Positions 35,549 to 45,781 of a DNA stretch of 64,000 nt are shown here, one piece after another. The DNA lies in assembly GCF_002243345.2 (NCBI RefSeq), contig NZ_CP022655.2, forward strand, positions 3,102,501 through 3,166,500, given 5' to 3'. Source of the stretch: Paenibacillus sp. RUD330. Lineage in GTDB: Bacteria > Bacillota > Bacilli > Paenibacillales > Paenibacillaceae. Made by a program: the position numbers and the translations under genes. Below the pieces are notes generated by a model. It made no database searches. It saw nothing but the letters and a program-made list of their open reading frames with translations, and had not been told where the DNA came from. Within the stretch, counting starts at the first letter, position 1. Each line of letters opens with the position of its first letter.

Positions 35549-36925
35549 TCAGCCGAACGGGAACTTCATGTTTTTGCCGAGCAAGCCTTTGAGGCCTTTC
35601 ATGCCGCCTTTGGGACCTTTCGGACCCATCATGGAGGAGAATTGCTTCATCATCTTGCGCATGTCGTCGAACTGCTTGATCAGCCGGTTGACTTCCGCCA
35701 CCGAGGTGCCGCTGCCTGCGGCGATCCGCTTGCGGCGGCTGTGGTTGAGAAGCTCGGGCTTGCGCTTCTCTTCTATCGTCATCGACTTCACGATCGCTTC
35801 GACACGGCCGACCTGCTTGTCGTCCACTTTGAGATCCTTCATGCCCTTCATCTTGTTCATGCCGGGCAGCATATCCATGATCTGATCCAGCGGGCCCATG
35901 CTGCGGACCTGCTCCATCTGCTCCAGGAAATCCTCGAAGGTGAACTCGGCGTTGCGCATCTTGCGCTCCATCTCGGCAGCCTTGTCGGCGTCGATGCTCG
36001 ACTGAGCCTTCTCGATGAGGGAGAGCATGTCGCCCATGCCGAGAATCCGGGAAGCCATCCGTTCCGGATGGAACGGCTCCAGCGGCTCGATCTTCTCGCC
36101 GGTCGCGGCGAACTTGATCGGACAGCCCGTGACGGCCTTGACCGAGAGGGCCGCGCCGCCGCGGGTATCGCCGTCGAGCTTCGTCAGCACGACGCCGGTG
36201 AGCGCGAGCTGGTCATGGAAGCTCTGGGCGACGTTGACCGCTTCCTGGCCGGTCATCGCATCCACGACCAGAAGCACTTCATCGGGCTTCGTCACCTCAT
36301 GGATCTGCTTCAGCTCGTCCATGAGCGCTTCGTCAATATGAAGGCGGCCGGCCGTATCGATGATGACATAATCCAGGCCGTTCTCCTTGGCATGCTCGAC
36401 GCCCTGGCGGGCGATCTCGACCGGAGAAGTCTGGTCGCCGAGACTGAACACCGGCACGCCGATGCCTCCGCCCACGACCTGCAGCTGCTTGATCGCCGCC
36501 GGGCGATAGATGTCGCCCGCCACGAGCAGCGGCTTGTGGTTGGATTTCTTCAGCATCAGGGCGAGCTTGCCGGAAGTCGTCGTCTTGCCGGCGCCTTGCA
36601 GGCCCGCCATCATGATGACCGTCGGAGGACGGTTCGCCTTGGCGAGCTTGCTCTGCGTGCCGCCCATCAGCTCCGTCAATTCCTTGTTGACGATGTCGAT
36701 GATGACCATGCCCGGCGTGAAGCTCTTCTGCAGCTCCTGGCCGAGGGCGCGCTCCTTCACCTTGGCGATGAATTCCTTGACGACCTTGAAGTTGACGTCG
36801 GCTTCCAGCAGTGCGAGTCTGACCTCGCGCATGGCTTCGTTCACATCGTCTTCCGTTACCTTGCCTTTGCCCCGCAGCTTGCCGAATACGTTCTGCAGCC
36901 GGCTAGACAACCCTTCAAAAGCCAT
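35549..36925 (-). CDS. ffh: Signal recognition particle protein Ffh (SRP54)
   Basis: GTPase that binds signal sequences and SRP RNA. The 458-residue form has an N-domain (MAFEGLSSRLQNVFGKLRGK), G-domain with G1 GLQGAGKTTTSGKLA, DTAGR and TKLDGDTRGG, and a methionine-rich M-domain ending in MKGLKGLLGKNMKFPFG. ATG 36925 is used because AGGAGG is 8 bases upstream; a GTG three codons earlier overlaps that site. Its receptor FtsY is encoded just upstream. Confidence 0.98.
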   Translation of the reverse strand: MAFEGLSSRLQNVFGKLRGKGKVTEDDVNEAMREVRLALLEADVNFKVVKEFIAKVKERALGQELQKSFTPGMVIIDIVNKELTELMGGTQSKLAKANRPPTVIMMAGLQGAGKTTTSGKLALMLKKSNHKPLLVAGDIYRPAAIKQLQVVGGGIGVPVFSLGDQTSPVEIARQGVEHAKENGLDYVIIDTAGRLHIDEALMDELKQIHEVTKPDEVLLVVDAMTGQEAVNVAQSFHDQLALTGVVLTKLDGDTRGGAALSVKAVTGCPIKFAATGEKIEPLEPFHPERMASRILGMGDMLSLIEKAQSSIDADKAAEMERKMRNAEFTFEDFLEQMEQVRSMGPLDQIMDMLPGMNKMKGMKDLKVDDKQVGRVEAIVKSMTIEEKRKPELLNHSRRKRIAAGSGTSVAEVNRLIKQFDDMRKMMKQFSSMMGPKGPKGGMKGLKGLLGKNMKFPFG

Positions 36926-36994
36926 TCCCGCCACCTCCTGTCCGCTTCCATGCGTATCATGTATTTATTCAAGCCGCTCCAAGGCGGTCCTTCT

Positions 36995-37375
36995 TCAGTT
37001 CTCCTGCTCTCCCGGCATCAACGACTCCCGGAGAGCCTCTGCGAGCTCGGCGAGCTTGGCTCCGGCCGGCGTGGGAGAGAGCTCTCCAAGCCCTGCCTGG
37101 AGCTCGTCCAGCAGCCTGGCCGCCGATAGCGAGCGGGACAGCAGTCCGAGCTTCGACTCGTAATCCTCCAGCAGCGCCGCGCCGCGCTTGACATGCTCAT
37201 ATACCGCTTGGCGGCTGACGCCGAGCTCGGCGGCGATCTCTCCGAGCGAGAAATCGTCCAGGAAATAATAAGTCAGGATGGACACCTGCTTCTCCGTAAG
37301 CAGCAGACCGTACAGATCGAACAGCATGTTGATCCGCGTCGTCTTCTCCAGCGCATCGCGCTGATCGGCAGCCAT
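36995..37375 (-). CDS. ylxM: YlxM family DNA-binding protein, putative SRP cofactor
   Basis: 126 residues with a sigma-70 region 4-like helix-turn-helix ([40 protein letters not shown]). The family is always next to ffh and has been linked to SRP function. AAGGAG lies 9 bases before the ATG. A strong promoter is immediately upstream, so ylxM heads the ylxM-ffh-rpsP transcript. Confidence 0.93.
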   Translation of the reverse strand: MAADQRDALEKTTRINMLFDLYGLLLTEKQVSILTYYFLDDFSLGEIAAELGVSRQAVYEHVKRGAALLEDYESKLGLLSRSLSAARLLDELQAGLGELSPTPAGAKLAELAEALRESLMPGEQEN

Positions 37376-37440
37376 CGGCAGCAGCTCCTTCCAGATCCTG
37401 CAGGCCGGCCGCCGCCGGTCATCCTGCGTTAGCGAAACTT

Positions 37441-37469
37441 ATCATACCCTACGCCGGGTCAGGTGTCAA
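37441..37469 (-). promoter_or_regulatory. Sigma-A promoter of ylxM-ffh-rpsP
   Basis: Minus strand TTGACA (37469-37464), a 17-base spacer and TATGAT (37446-37441): perfect -35 and 5 of 6 at -10. It lies in the 118-bp gap between ftsY and ylxM. Confidence 0.75.
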
Positions 37470-37493
37470 GCTTTTGACCTTGTCAGCAATCGG

Positions 37494-38489
37494 CTATTGT
37501 TCCGAGCCGGAATCCTGATCCCGGATAAGGCCTGCGAACAACGCATGCACGAACTGCTCGGAGTCGAATTGCTGGAGATCCTCCATCTTCTCTCCGAGGC
37601 CGACGAACTTGACGGGAAGGTCCAGCTCATGGCGGATCGCGATGACGATTCCGCCTTTGGCCGTGCTGTCGAGCTTTGTCAGCACGAGGCCGGTCACGCC
37701 GCTCTTCTCGCCGAACATCTTGGCCTGGCTGAGCGCGTTCTGCCCCGTATTGGCGTCCAGAACGAGCAGCACCTCATGCGGAGCGCCAGGAATCTCGCGC
37801 TGGATGACGCGGAAGATCTTGTTCAGCTCTTCCATCAGGTTGCTTTTGTTCTGCAGCCTGCCCGCCGTGTCGCACAGAAGCACGTCCGCCTTGCGCTGCT
37901 TGGCCGCCTGGACGGCGTCATACATGACCGCAGCCGGATCGGAGCCCGCCTGCTGCCGGATGACGTCCACGCCGACGCGCTGGCCCCACACTTCCAGCTG
38001 CTCGATCGCGCCGGCCCGGAATGTGTCGCCGGCCGCCATCAGCACCGATTTGCCCTCGCTCTTGAACTTGTGGGCGAGCTTGCCGATCGTCGTCGTCTTG
38101 CCGACGCCGTTGACCCCGACGAACAGGATGACCGTGATCCCCTCGTCCGCCATGCGCAGCCCGCTGCCGCTGTCGCTGCCGAGCAGGCCGATCAGCTTCT
38201 CCGACAGCACCGGCTGCAGCTGCGCGGCGTCCTCGATCTTGCGCTTCTTCACTTCGGAGCGCAGGTCGTCGATCAATTCCATGACGGTATTGACGCCGAC
38301 ATCCGCGCCGATGAGTATTTCCTCCAGCTCCTCGTAGAAATCCTCGTCGATCTTTTTCCTGCGGGTGATGAGCTCCTCCACCCGCTCCACGAGAGCCGTG
38401 CGGGTTTTAGCCAGCCCGTCCTTGAATATCGTCGTGACCGACTCCGTCTTGGAGGCGATGCTTTCTCTAAGCTTCTTGAAAAATCCCAT
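37494..38489 (-). CDS. ftsY: Signal recognition particle receptor FtsY
   Basis: Membrane-associated SRP GTPase. It has 331 residues, without the long acidic A-domain of enteric FtsY. The N-domain starts MGFFKKLRESIASKTESVTT; the G-domain has GVNGVGKTTTIGKLA, DTAGRLQ and TKLDSTAKGG. It lies downstream of smc, in the rnc-smc-ftsY order of B. subtilis. Confidence 0.98.
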   Translation of the reverse strand: MGFFKKLRESIASKTESVTTIFKDGLAKTRTALVERVEELITRRKKIDEDFYEELEEILIGADVGVNTVMELIDDLRSEVKKRKIEDAAQLQPVLSEKLIGLLGSDSGSGLRMADEGITVILFVGVNGVGKTTTIGKLAHKFKSEGKSVLMAAGDTFRAGAIEQLEVWGQRVGVDVIRQQAGSDPAAVMYDAVQAAKQRKADVLLCDTAGRLQNKSNLMEELNKIFRVIQREIPGAPHEVLLVLDANTGQNALSQAKMFGEKSGVTGLVLTKLDSTAKGGIVIAIRHELDLPVKFVGLGEKMEDLQQFDSEQFVHALFAGLIRDQDSGSEQ

Positions 38490-38561
38490 GCCGTTTCCTC
38501 CGGTCCTTCATTCTATGGTCGGGGCAGGCAGCCATGCGGCTGCCGCCCTCTCTTGCGCCAT

Positions 38562-41500
38562 TCAGGCCGATACGGCCGCGTCCTCGTCCTCAAGCCGCAC
38601 CGATACGAGCTTGGAGACGCCGCCCTCCTCCATCGTGACGCCGTACAGCACGTCCGCTTCCTCCATCGTGCCTTTGCGGTGGGTGACGACGATGAACTGG
38701 GTCAGCTCCGAGAACTCCCGCAAATACTGGGCGAAGCGGGCGACGTTGGCCTCGTCGAGCGCAGCCTCCACCTCGTCGAGCACGCAGAACGGAACGGGCT
38801 TGACCTGAAGGATGGCGAACAGCAGCGCGATCGCGGTGAGCGCCCTCTCGCCGCCGGAGAGCAGCTGCAGGTTCTGCAGCTTCTTGCCCGGAGGCTGGGC
38901 TACGATGTCGATGCCCGTCTCGAGCACCCGTTCAGGATCGACGAGCACGAGATCGGCTCGTCCTCCTCCGAACAGCTTGGAGAATACGACGACGAAATGG
39001 CGGCGAATCTCCTCGAAGGTGATTCGGAAGCGCTTCGACATCTCCTCGTCCATCTCGCGGATGACTTCATAAAGGGTCGCCTTGGCCTCGACCAGATCCA
39101 GCCTCTGGGCATCCAGGAATTCATAGCGTTCCCGGACCCGCTGGTACTCTTCGATGGCGCCGAGGTTGACTTCGCCGAGCGAGGCGATGCGCCGCTTCAG
39201 ATCGCGCACCGCCGTCTGCACTTCGGCGGCTTCTCCCGCCATGGAATAGCGGGCTTTGGCCAGCTCATAGCTGAGGCCGTATTCCTCGCTCAGCTTGCGC
39301 AGAAGGTTGTCCAGCTCCACATCCAGCCGGTTGACGGCGATTTCCGTCTGCCGGAGCTGCTCCTCGACGCGCTTCAGTCCGCTGCGCTGCTCGCGGGTTT
39401 CGCTTTCGCCCAGCTCAAGCTCCTTGCTTTTGTCCGCGCGCGCCGACCGCTTGAGATCCGTCTGCGCGGAGCATTCCTCCTTGCGCAGCCGCAGCCGGTT
39501 GAGCTCCTCGATCTGCTTCACCGACTCGGCTTCGAGCGATTCCTGCTCTTGAAGCCGGTCGCGCAGCGCAGCCTCCAGGGAGGCCGCCTCCGAACGCGCC
39601 CGTCCGCTCTCGCCCTTGATCCGGTTCAGCACGTCCTGAACGGCAAGCCGCTCCTGGTCCGCCTTCGCGACCCGGATCTTGAGATCGGTCAGCTGCCCCT
39701 GCAGCTCCTCCTTGGCCGACTCGCTCGCCTTGCGACGCTGCTCCGCCATCGCGATCGCCTCCTGCAGGCCCGCTTCGCGTATGCCCAGCTCATCCAGCCG
39801 GCTGGCGGCTTCCGCCGCGGCCTGGTCCAGCTGGCGCAGCTCCTCTTCGTTGCCGCTGCGGTCGGAACTGAAGACCGCGCCCTGTTCGGCTAGCGCGGCG
39901 GCTTCGCTCATGACATGCTGCAGCTCCGTGCGCCGCTGCTGCTCCTGCACGTTCAGCCGCTCCGCCGTCTCCCGATGCTCGTCCCGATTTTGGGCGGCGA
40001 TGGACGCTTCCTTGCGCAAGTCCGACTGTTCCCCCCGAAGCCGATCGAGCTGCTTCTGCATGTCGGACGCTTCCATGTCCAGCTGCTCGATCTGCCGCTG
40101 GCGGCCGAGCAGGCTTGCGCCTTTCTTCTGGAGGCTGCCCCCGGTCATGGAGCCGCCGGCATTGACGACGTCGCCTTCCAGCGTCACGACGCGGAAGCGG
40201 TAGCCGCAGCGGGCTGCGATCCGGTTCGCACATTCCAGATTCTCGGCCAGAAGCACGTTGCCGAGAAGATTGTTCACGATGTTCTCGTATCGCGGCTCGC
40301 TGCTCACCAGCTCGGCGGCAACGCCGATGTAGCCTTCCATCGATGCGGCCTGGCGCTTGTCCTGCTCGGGCACCGATCTGCCCTTGATCACATCCAGGGG
40401 AAGGAACGTCGCCCGACCCAGCTGACGCTGCTTCAGGAACGCGATGGCCGCGCGCGCGGTCCGTTCGTCCTGCATGACGACATGCTGCAGCGCTCCGCCC
40501 AGTGCAGTCTCGACCGCGGTCTCGATCCGCTGGGGTACCCGGACGAGCTCGGCTACCGCGCCGTGCACGCCCTCGAGGCCTCCGGAAGAGCGCCGCGACG
40601 CCTTGAGCACCTCGCGGACGCCGTGCATGAAGCCGTCCAGCGCATCCTGCATTTCCTTCATCGTGTCCCGGCGCGAGGTGAGCGCCTCCAGCCGCTGCTC
40701 CCATTTGCGCAAGGCGGAAGCCGCTTCTTCCTGCAGACGCTGGATTTCCTGCACCCGCTGGGATTGCTGTATGTATTGGTTCCGGACGGACTCCAGCTCC
40801 TGCACCGTCTCCTTGAGCGACAGCTCAAGCTCGGCCCTGCGGCTCTCCAGCCGCTCCGAATTCTCCTGCCATTTGCCCTCTTCGCCGCCAAGGCGGTCCA
40901 TTCGGCGCTGGAGCGCTTCCTTCTGCTGCTCGGAATAGCGGATTTCGTTGCGCAGCTGGGCCATCGTGCTCAGCACTTCCAGCAATTCCCCCTTGAGCGA
41001 TTCGCCCGCTTCGGTCGAAGTGCCCCCGGCGACTCCCGCCAGGCGGCCTTCCTCTCCCTGCATGCGGCTGCGCAGATCGATGAGGACAGCCTCCAAGGCG
41101 CTTGCCTTGGCCCGGATCTCCTCTTCCTCCGCGGCCATCTGCTCTTGGCGGCCGCGCAGCGATTCCAGCGATTGCTCCAGCTGGTCGCGGTTGCCGTCGA
41201 GATTGCGGCGGCGCTCCTTGAGCACCTCGCCGTAGCCTTCGCATTTCTCGTAGTCCTCGCTGTACTGCAGCATCGCCGCATGCAGCTCCTCCAGCTGCGA
41301 CTCCAGCTCGCGCAGCTGCATGCGGTCCTTCTCCAGCAGCGCATCATGCTTGCTGACGACCGAGGACAGCTCCAGCTCCTCCTTGCGGAGAACCTCGAGC
41401 TTGGCGTTGTTCTCGTTCCAGCCTTGATGCACCTGATCGATCTGATGGACGTACAAGCCGATCTCGCTGCTCTTGAGCTCTTCCTTGAGAGCCTTGAACT

Positions 41501-42140
41501 GGATTGCCCGCTCCGACTGCTCCCGCAGCGGCTCGACCTGATCCTCCAGCTCCGAGACGAGGTCGTAGATGCGCAGCAGGTTGCTCTCGGTGTCGTCCAG
41601 CTTGCGCTGGGCTTCCCGCTTGCGGGATTTGTACTTCACGATGCCGGAGGCTTCCTCGAAGATGCCGCGCCGGTCCTCCGAACGGGTGCTGAGGATTTCC
41701 TCGATGCGGCCCTGCCCGATGATGGAATAGGCCTCCTTGCCGATGCCCGTATCCATGAACAGCTCCGTAATGTCCTTGAGCCGGCAGGACTGGCGGTTGA
41801 TCATGTATTCGCTGTCGCCGCTCCGGTGCACCCGCCTGGTCACTGTCACCTCCTGATGCTCGAGCGACAGCGTGCCGTCCGAGTTGTCCAGCGTCAGCGA
41901 GACCTCGCCGTAATTGACCGCCTTGCGGGCGTCGCTTCCGGCGAAGATGATGTCTTCCATCTTGCCGCCGCGCAGGCTCTTGGCGCTCTGCTCGCCGAGC
42001 ACCCACCGGATGCCGTCGGAAATATTGCTCTTGCCGCTGCCGTTAGGCCCGACGACGGCGGTAATGCCGCGCACAAACTCCATTTCGGTTTTGTCCGCAA
42101 AGGATTTGAAGCCCGATAATTCAATCCGTTTCAACAACAT
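38562..42140 (-). CDS. smc: Chromosome segregation protein SMC
   Basis: Condensin ATPase, 1192 residues. The N-terminal head has Walker A GPNGSGKSNI. Two long coiled coils (about 170-500 and 680-1020) flank the hinge (about 520-640). The C-terminal head has the ABC signature LSGGERALTA and Walker B FCVLDEVEAALDE. It is preceded by its own promoter after the rnc terminator and followed by ftsY. Confidence 0.98.
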   Translation of the reverse strand: MLLKRIELSGFKSFADKTEMEFVRGITAVVGPNGSGKSNISDGIRWVLGEQSAKSLRGGKMEDIIFAGSDARKAVNYGEVSLTLDNSDGTLSLEHQEVTVTRRVHRSGDSEYMINRQSCRLKDITELFMDTGIGKEAYSIIGQGRIEEILSTRSEDRRGIFEEASGIVKYKSRKREAQRKLDDTESNLLRIYDLVSELEDQVEPLREQSERAIQFKALKEELKSSEIGLYVHQIDQVHQGWNENNAKLEVLRKEELELSSVVSKHDALLEKDRMQLRELESQLEELHAAMLQYSEDYEKCEGYGEVLKERRRNLDGNRDQLEQSLESLRGRQEQMAAEEEEIRAKASALEAVLIDLRSRMQGEEGRLAGVAGGTSTEAGESLKGELLEVLSTMAQLRNEIRYSEQQKEALQRRMDRLGGEEGKWQENSERLESRRAELELSLKETVQELESVRNQYIQQSQRVQEIQRLQEEAASALRKWEQRLEALTSRRDTMKEMQDALDGFMHGVREVLKASRRSSGGLEGVHGAVAELVRVPQRIETAVETALGGALQHVVMQDERTARAAIAFLKQRQLGRATFLPLDVIKGRSVPEQDKRQAASMEGYIGVAAELVSSEPRYENIVNNLLGNVLLAENLECANRIAARCGYRFRVVTLEGDVVNAGGSMTGGSLQKKGASLLGRQRQIEQLDMEASDMQKQLDRLRGEQSDLRKEASIAAQNRDEHRETAERLNVQEQQRRTELQHVMSEAAALAEQGAVFSSDRSGNEEELRQLDQAAAEAASRLDELGIREAGLQEAIAMAEQRRKASESAKEELQGQLTDLKIRVAKADQERLAVQDVLNRIKGESGRARSEAASLEAALRDRLQEQESLEAESVKQIEELNRLRLRKEECSAQTDLKRSARADKSKELELGESETREQRSGLKRVEEQLRQTEIAVNRLDVELDNLLRKLSEEYGLSYELAKARYSMAGEAAEVQTAVRDLKRRIASLGEVNLGAIEEYQRVRERYEFLDAQRLDLVEAKATLYEVIREMDEEMSKRFRITFEEIRRHFVVVFSKLFGGGRADLVLVDPERVLETGIDIVAQPPGKKLQNLQLLSGGERALTAIALLFAILQVKPVPFCVLDEVEAALDEANVARFAQYLREFSELTQFIVVTHRKGTMEEADVLYGVTMEEGGVSKLVSVRLEDEDAAVSA

Positions 42141-42165
42141 GGGTAGCGGTTCACCTCTTGTGGCT

Positions 42166-42171
42166 ATTGTA
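42166..42171 (-). promoter_or_regulatory. Candidate smc promoter, extended -10
   Basis: Minus strand TGGTACAAT: TACAAT with an extended TGn; TGACCA lies 17 bases upstream as a weak -35. It is just ahead of the smc ribosome binding site (AAGAGGTGAA) and after the rnc terminator. Confidence 0.5.
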
Positions 42172-42236
42172 CCATACGGCAGGGCGGCTGGTCAGCGTGC
42201 TTGGCGCATCGAATCCTTCCATAGGCAGTAAAAAAA

Positions 42237-42266
42237 GCCCGGGCACCTGAATTGACGGTGCCGGGC
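42237..42266 (-). terminator. Rho-independent terminator of rnc
   Basis: GC-rich stem (GGCACC/GGTGCC extended by GCCC/GGGC with a one-base bulge); in the minus direction TTTTTTT follows. It lies 18 bases after the rnc stop. Confidence 0.88.
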
Positions 42267-42284
42267 CCTGGATGGCTGGCGGTG

Positions 42285-42989
42285 CTACTCGGCCTGCGGC
42301 TCCGAAACAGCCTGCCAAGCCTCCTCGGCGGCCTTCTGCTCCGCTTCCTTCTTGGTGCGTCCGATGCCCCGCCCGCGAATCTCCTCGCCGACAAGGACAT
42401 GAACGACGAACTCCCGGTCATGGGCCGGACCGCGCTCCTCGGCAACGCGGTATTCAACGCCGCCAAGGGAAAGGTTCTGCACGCGCTCCTGCAGCTTGGA
42501 CTTGTAATCCTTGCCGGAGAGGCCCTCGTTGCCTTCCAGCCTGGCGAACATCACCCGGCGGAGAAAGTCCCTCACCGTGTCGACCCCGGCGTCCAAATAA
42601 AGCGACCCGACAAAAGCCTCGAACAGATCGGCCAGCAGCGCGGGACGCTGCCTGCCGCCAAGCTGCTCCTCGCCTTTGCCGAGACGGACGAACGAGCCGA
42701 AATCAAGCCGCTCGGCGAATCGGGCCAGCGAAGGCTCGCAGACGATCGCCGCCCGCATCCGGGTGAGATCCCCTTCCGGGCGCTCGGGATAAGTCTGGAA
42801 CAGATGCTCGGACACGAGCAGCTGAAGCACGGCATCGCCGAGAAATTCGAGCCGTTCATTGTCTTCGGTTACGGCATCGCGGTGTTCGTTCACATAAGAA
42901 GTATGCGTGAAAGCCTGTCTCAGCAGCTGGGGCTTGGCGAAGGTGAAGCCTAGCTGGCGCTGCAGGTCCTGAAATCGCTCACGCTTCAT
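42285..42989 (-). CDS. rnc: Ribonuclease III
   Basis: Double-strand-specific endoribonuclease for rRNA and mRNA processing. It has 234 residues, with the catalytic box [16 protein letters not shown], second acidic box [14 protein letters not shown] and a C-terminal double-stranded RNA-binding domain (about 160-230). It starts 11 bases inside the end of fabF. Confidence 0.96.
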   Translation of the reverse strand: MKRERFQDLQRQLGFTFAKPQLLRQAFTHTSYVNEHRDAVTEDNERLEFLGDAVLQLLVSEHLFQTYPERPEGDLTRMRAAIVCEPSLARFAERLDFGSFVRLGKGEEQLGGRQRPALLADLFEAFVGSLYLDAGVDTVRDFLRRVMFARLEGNEGLSGKDYKSKLQERVQNLSLGGVEYRVAEERGPAHDREFVVHVLVGEEIRGRGIGRTKKEAEQKAAEEAWQAVSEPQAE

Positions 42990-44220
42990 ATTTCTTCATG
43001 ATGATCGTCGCGTTGTGGCCTCCGAATCCGAAGGAGTTGGACAACGCCGTGCGGACATCCGCCTGGCGCGGAACGTTCGGCACGTAGTCCAGATCGCATT
43101 CCGGATCCTGATTGTCGAGGTTGATCGTCGGAGCGATGACGCCGTTCTGCAGCGTCAACGCCAGGATGACCGCCTCAACGCCGCCTGCGGCGCCGAGCAG
43201 ATGTCCCGTCATCGACTTGGTGGAGCTGACGGCGACTTTGTAGGCATGCTCTCCGAACGTATTCTTGATCGCCGTCGTCTCGGATTTGTCGCCGACCGGC
43301 GTCGAAGTCCCGTGCGCATTGATGTAATCGATGCTCTCCGGCTCCAGCTTCGCGTCGCGCAGCGCCATCTTCATGCAGCGGGCCGCTCCGTCCGGATCCG
43401 GCTCCGTCATATGATGGGCGTCTCCGCTCATGCCGTAGCCGATCACCTCGGCATAGATATGGGCGCCTCGCGCCTCGGCATGCTCCATCGATTCCAGGAT
43501 GAGGACGCCTGCCCCTTCGCCCATGACGAATCCGTCGCGGTCGACATCGAATGGACGGCTCGCCTTCTGAGGCTCGTCGTTGCGCACCGACATGGCGCGC
43601 ATGGAGCAGAAGCCGGCCATGGCCATCGGACGGATCGTGGATTCCGCGCCGCCGCAGATCATGACGTCGGCGTCGCCGCGCTGGATCATCTTGAACGAAT
43701 CCCCGATCGTATGGGTGCCCGTCGCGCAGGCCGTTACGACGGTCGTGTTGGGACCTTTGGCGCCGGTCGCCATCGATACTTGGCCGGAAGCCATGTTCGC
43801 GATCATCATCGGAATGAAGAACGGGCTGACGCGCTTGGGCCCTTTTTCCAGCAGCACGCTGTGCTGGTCCTCCCAAGTGCCGAGGCCCCCGATGCCGGAG
43901 CCGACCATGACGCCTGTGCGCTCGGCATCGCTGTTCTCGCCGATGCGCAGGCCGGAGTCCTCGACAGCCTTGAGGCTCGCCACGACAGCCAGCTGGACGA
44001 AGCGGTCCATGCGGCGCGCTTCTTTCCGGTCGAGACCGTAGCTCTCCGGGTCGAAGCCTTTGATTTCGGCCGCGATCTTGGTCGGGTATTCGGAAATATC
44101 GAATGATTCGATCTCCGATACGCCGGATTTGCCTTCCATCAGGCTGCCCCAGAACTGCTCTTTGTTGTCGCCAAGGGCGGTCAGTACGCCCAAGCCTGTT
44201 ACTACCACTCGTTTATTCAT
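42979..44220 (-). CDS. fabF: Beta-ketoacyl-ACP synthase II
   Basis: Elongating condensing enzyme of type II fatty-acid synthesis. It has 413 residues, with the active-site Cys165 ([10 protein letters not shown]) and the two histidines in [13 protein letters not shown] and [11 protein letters not shown]. It is inserted between acpP and rnc, which B. subtilis lacks at this place. A 305-bp gap and a weak terminator separate it from acpP. Confidence 0.98.
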   Translation of the reverse strand: MNKRVVVTGLGVLTALGDNKEQFWGSLMEGKSGVSEIESFDISEYPTKIAAEIKGFDPESYGLDRKEARRMDRFVQLAVVASLKAVEDSGLRIGENSDAERTGVMVGSGIGGLGTWEDQHSVLLEKGPKRVSPFFIPMMIANMASGQVSMATGAKGPNTTVVTACATGTHTIGDSFKMIQRGDADVMICGGAESTIRPMAMAGFCSMRAMSVRNDEPQKASRPFDVDRDGFVMGEGAGVLILESMEHAEARGAHIYAEVIGYGMSGDAHHMTEPDPDGAARCMKMALRDAKLEPESIDYINAHGTSTPVGDKSETTAIKNTFGEHAYKVAVSSTKSMTGHLLGAAGGVEAVILALTLQNGVIAPTINLDNQDPECDLDYVPNVPRQADVRTALSNSFGFGGHNATIIMKKYEA

Positions 44221-44492
44221 TCAATTCACCTCGGAGAACGGCAATGTGGACGGCACGTCTTGCGCCGTCTTGCAACTATATCTATCCATCAGCATGCGGG
44301 CCTTGCTCCGCTAGGCAGCGGGCTTGTCCATCGCAGCTGCAGCATGCAGGTTAGTGAGTTCGGATATGGCGCCTCGATCCCGATCCGGGACGAGCGCATG
44401 TGCGGATGACGTTTGGAGAATCAGGGAGAGAATGGCCGCCGATCAAACGGCTTGATGGGGCCGCGGAATAATCTTGCGGTGATGAAGAGAGA
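44221..44492. other. Non-coding region between acpP terminator and fabF
   Basis: About 270 bases without a convincing gene. A GAGGTGAATTG ribosome binding site precedes fabF at its right-hand minus-strand end. A minus-strand TATAGT is present near 44280 but lacks a -35. Two GTCTTGC copies lie near 44259 and 44269. No FapR-like operator was seen. Confidence 0.5.
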
Positions 44493-44514
44493 AGTCCCGT
44501 CGTGAAACGGGACT
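44493..44514 (-). terminator. Weak hairpin terminator after acpP
   Basis: AGTCCCGT pairs with ACGGGACT around a 6-base loop, 11 bases after the acpP stop. The minus-direction tail is TTCTCTCTTC, only moderately T-rich, so read-through into fabF is likely. Confidence 0.55.
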
Positions 44515-44525
44515 CTCGTGGACAA

Positions 44526-44759
44526 TTACGTATGAGATTGTATGTAATTGACTACTTCTCCCACCGTCGTGATCTTCTCCGCATCTTCATCAGAGATTTC
44601 CAGGTCGAATTCATCTTCAAGCTCCATGACGAGTTCAACGACGTCTAACGAGTCAGCGCCGAGGTCATCCTTGAAAGAAGCTTCGAGGGTAACTTCCGCC
44701 TCGTCTACGCCAAGACGATCCACTACGATGCGTTTGACGCGATCCACTACTTCGGACAT
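44526..44759 (-). CDS. acpP: Acyl carrier protein
   Basis: 77-residue acidic carrier of growing acyl chains. The phosphopantetheine site is Ser37 in the conserved [21 protein letters not shown] 44759 ([10 protein letters not shown]) is chosen because GGAGGTG lies 8 bases upstream; a GTG/ATG further up overlaps this site. It has a TATAAT 22 bases upstream, so it can be transcribed apart from fabG. Confidence 0.97.
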   Translation of the reverse strand: MSEVVDRVKRIVVDRLGVDEAEVTLEASFKDDLGADSLDVVELVMELEDEFDLEISDEDAEKITTVGEVVNYIQSHT

Positions 44760-44780
44760 CCGGTTCACCTCCTCCATGGT

Positions 44781-44786
44781 ATTATA
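44781..44786 (-). promoter_or_regulatory. Candidate acpP promoter -10 element
   Basis: Minus strand TATAAT, with CTGGCA 18 bases upstream (4 of 6 for -35). Transcription would start about 15 bases before the acpP ATG, putting the ribosome binding site at the extreme 5' end. Confidence 0.5.
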
Positions 44787-44955
44787 CGAGAATCCAATTT
44801 AAAATGCCAGACCGCAAACGTTTCCTTGCCGCCGGCGGCCGCTTTCCGCCCGGAAGGCCGGGACAGCCCCGGTCTATCGGCTTGTCCCGTCCCGCCAGGC
44901 GCGTGGAATGCCCGCCGATCGCCGGCAGCGACTTATCATTTCCCCAATGCCGTCA

Positions 44956-45705
44956 TTACATGTACATGCCGCCGTCGACATGCACCGTCTGGCCGGTCAT
45001 ATAAGAAGCCTCGGACGACGCCAGGAAGCGGACGGCAGCCGCGATGTCCTCCGGCTTGCCGAGACGGGCGAGCGGAATGCCGCCCATCATGGAGCCTTTG
45101 ACGTCCTCGGGAAGCTTGTCCGTCATTTCCGTCTCGATGAAGCCCGGAGCGATGCAGTTCACCGTAATTCCGCGCGAGCTCAGCTCGCGGGCGGCGGACT
45201 TGGTGAGGCCGATGACGCCGGCCTTGGCGGCGACATAGTTGGCCTGACCCGGGTTGCCCAACGCACCGACAACGGAAGAGATGTTGATGATCCGGCCCGA
45301 ACGCTGCTTCATCATGGGACGCGTGACGGCTTTAATGCCGTTGAAGACGCCCTTCAGATTCGTTTCGATGACCTGGTCGAACTCCTCTTCCTTCATCCGC
45401 ATGATCAGGTTGTCGCGCGTGATGCCGGCGTTGTTGACGAGGATGTCGAGCTTCCCGAAGGCGTCCAGGACGGACTTGACCATTTCGTCGAACTCGGCGG
45501 CCTTGCCTACGTTGGCTTTGAGGATCACCGCTTTGCGGCCGAGGGCCTCGATAGCGGCTGCCGTTTCCGCCGCCGCCGCCTCGCTGCCGGAATAATTGAC
45601 CGCGACGTCGGCTCCGGCTTCGGCCAGAGCGATCGCGATCGCGCGTCCGATGCCGCGGGAAGCGCCTGTCACGAGGGCCGTGCGGCCCGACAAATCTGCA
45701 AACAT
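44956..45705 (-). CDS. fabG: 3-oxoacyl-ACP reductase
   Basis: NADPH-dependent short-chain dehydrogenase reducing beta-ketoacyl-ACP. It has 249 residues, with the nucleotide-binding [12 protein letters not shown] and NNAG motifs and the catalytic triad Ser144, Tyr157 and Lys161 ([10 protein letters not shown]). It lies between fabD and acpP in operon order. Confidence 0.97.
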   Translation of the reverse strand: MFADLSGRTALVTGASRGIGRAIAIALAEAGADVAVNYSGSEAAAAETAAAIEALGRKAVILKANVGKAAEFDEMVKSVLDAFGKLDILVNNAGITRDNLIMRMKEEEFDQVIETNLKGVFNGIKAVTRPMMKQRSGRIINISSVVGALGNPGQANYVAAKAGVIGLTKSAARELSSRGITVNCIAPGFIETEMTDKLPEDVKGSMMGGIPLARLGKPEDIAAAVRFLASSEASYMTGQTVHVDGGMYM

Positions 45706-45781
45706 GGCGTGTTCCTCCTATCTAAATGACTGCTGATGCCGCCGGCGCAGGCTTGGGCCTGACGCCGCTGCAAGCTGTATG

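Noticed and set aside
37497-42119. Two long plus-strand frames (798 and 734 codons)
   Set aside because: They lie opposite ftsY and smc, both full-length with all motifs, and lack ribosome binding sites.
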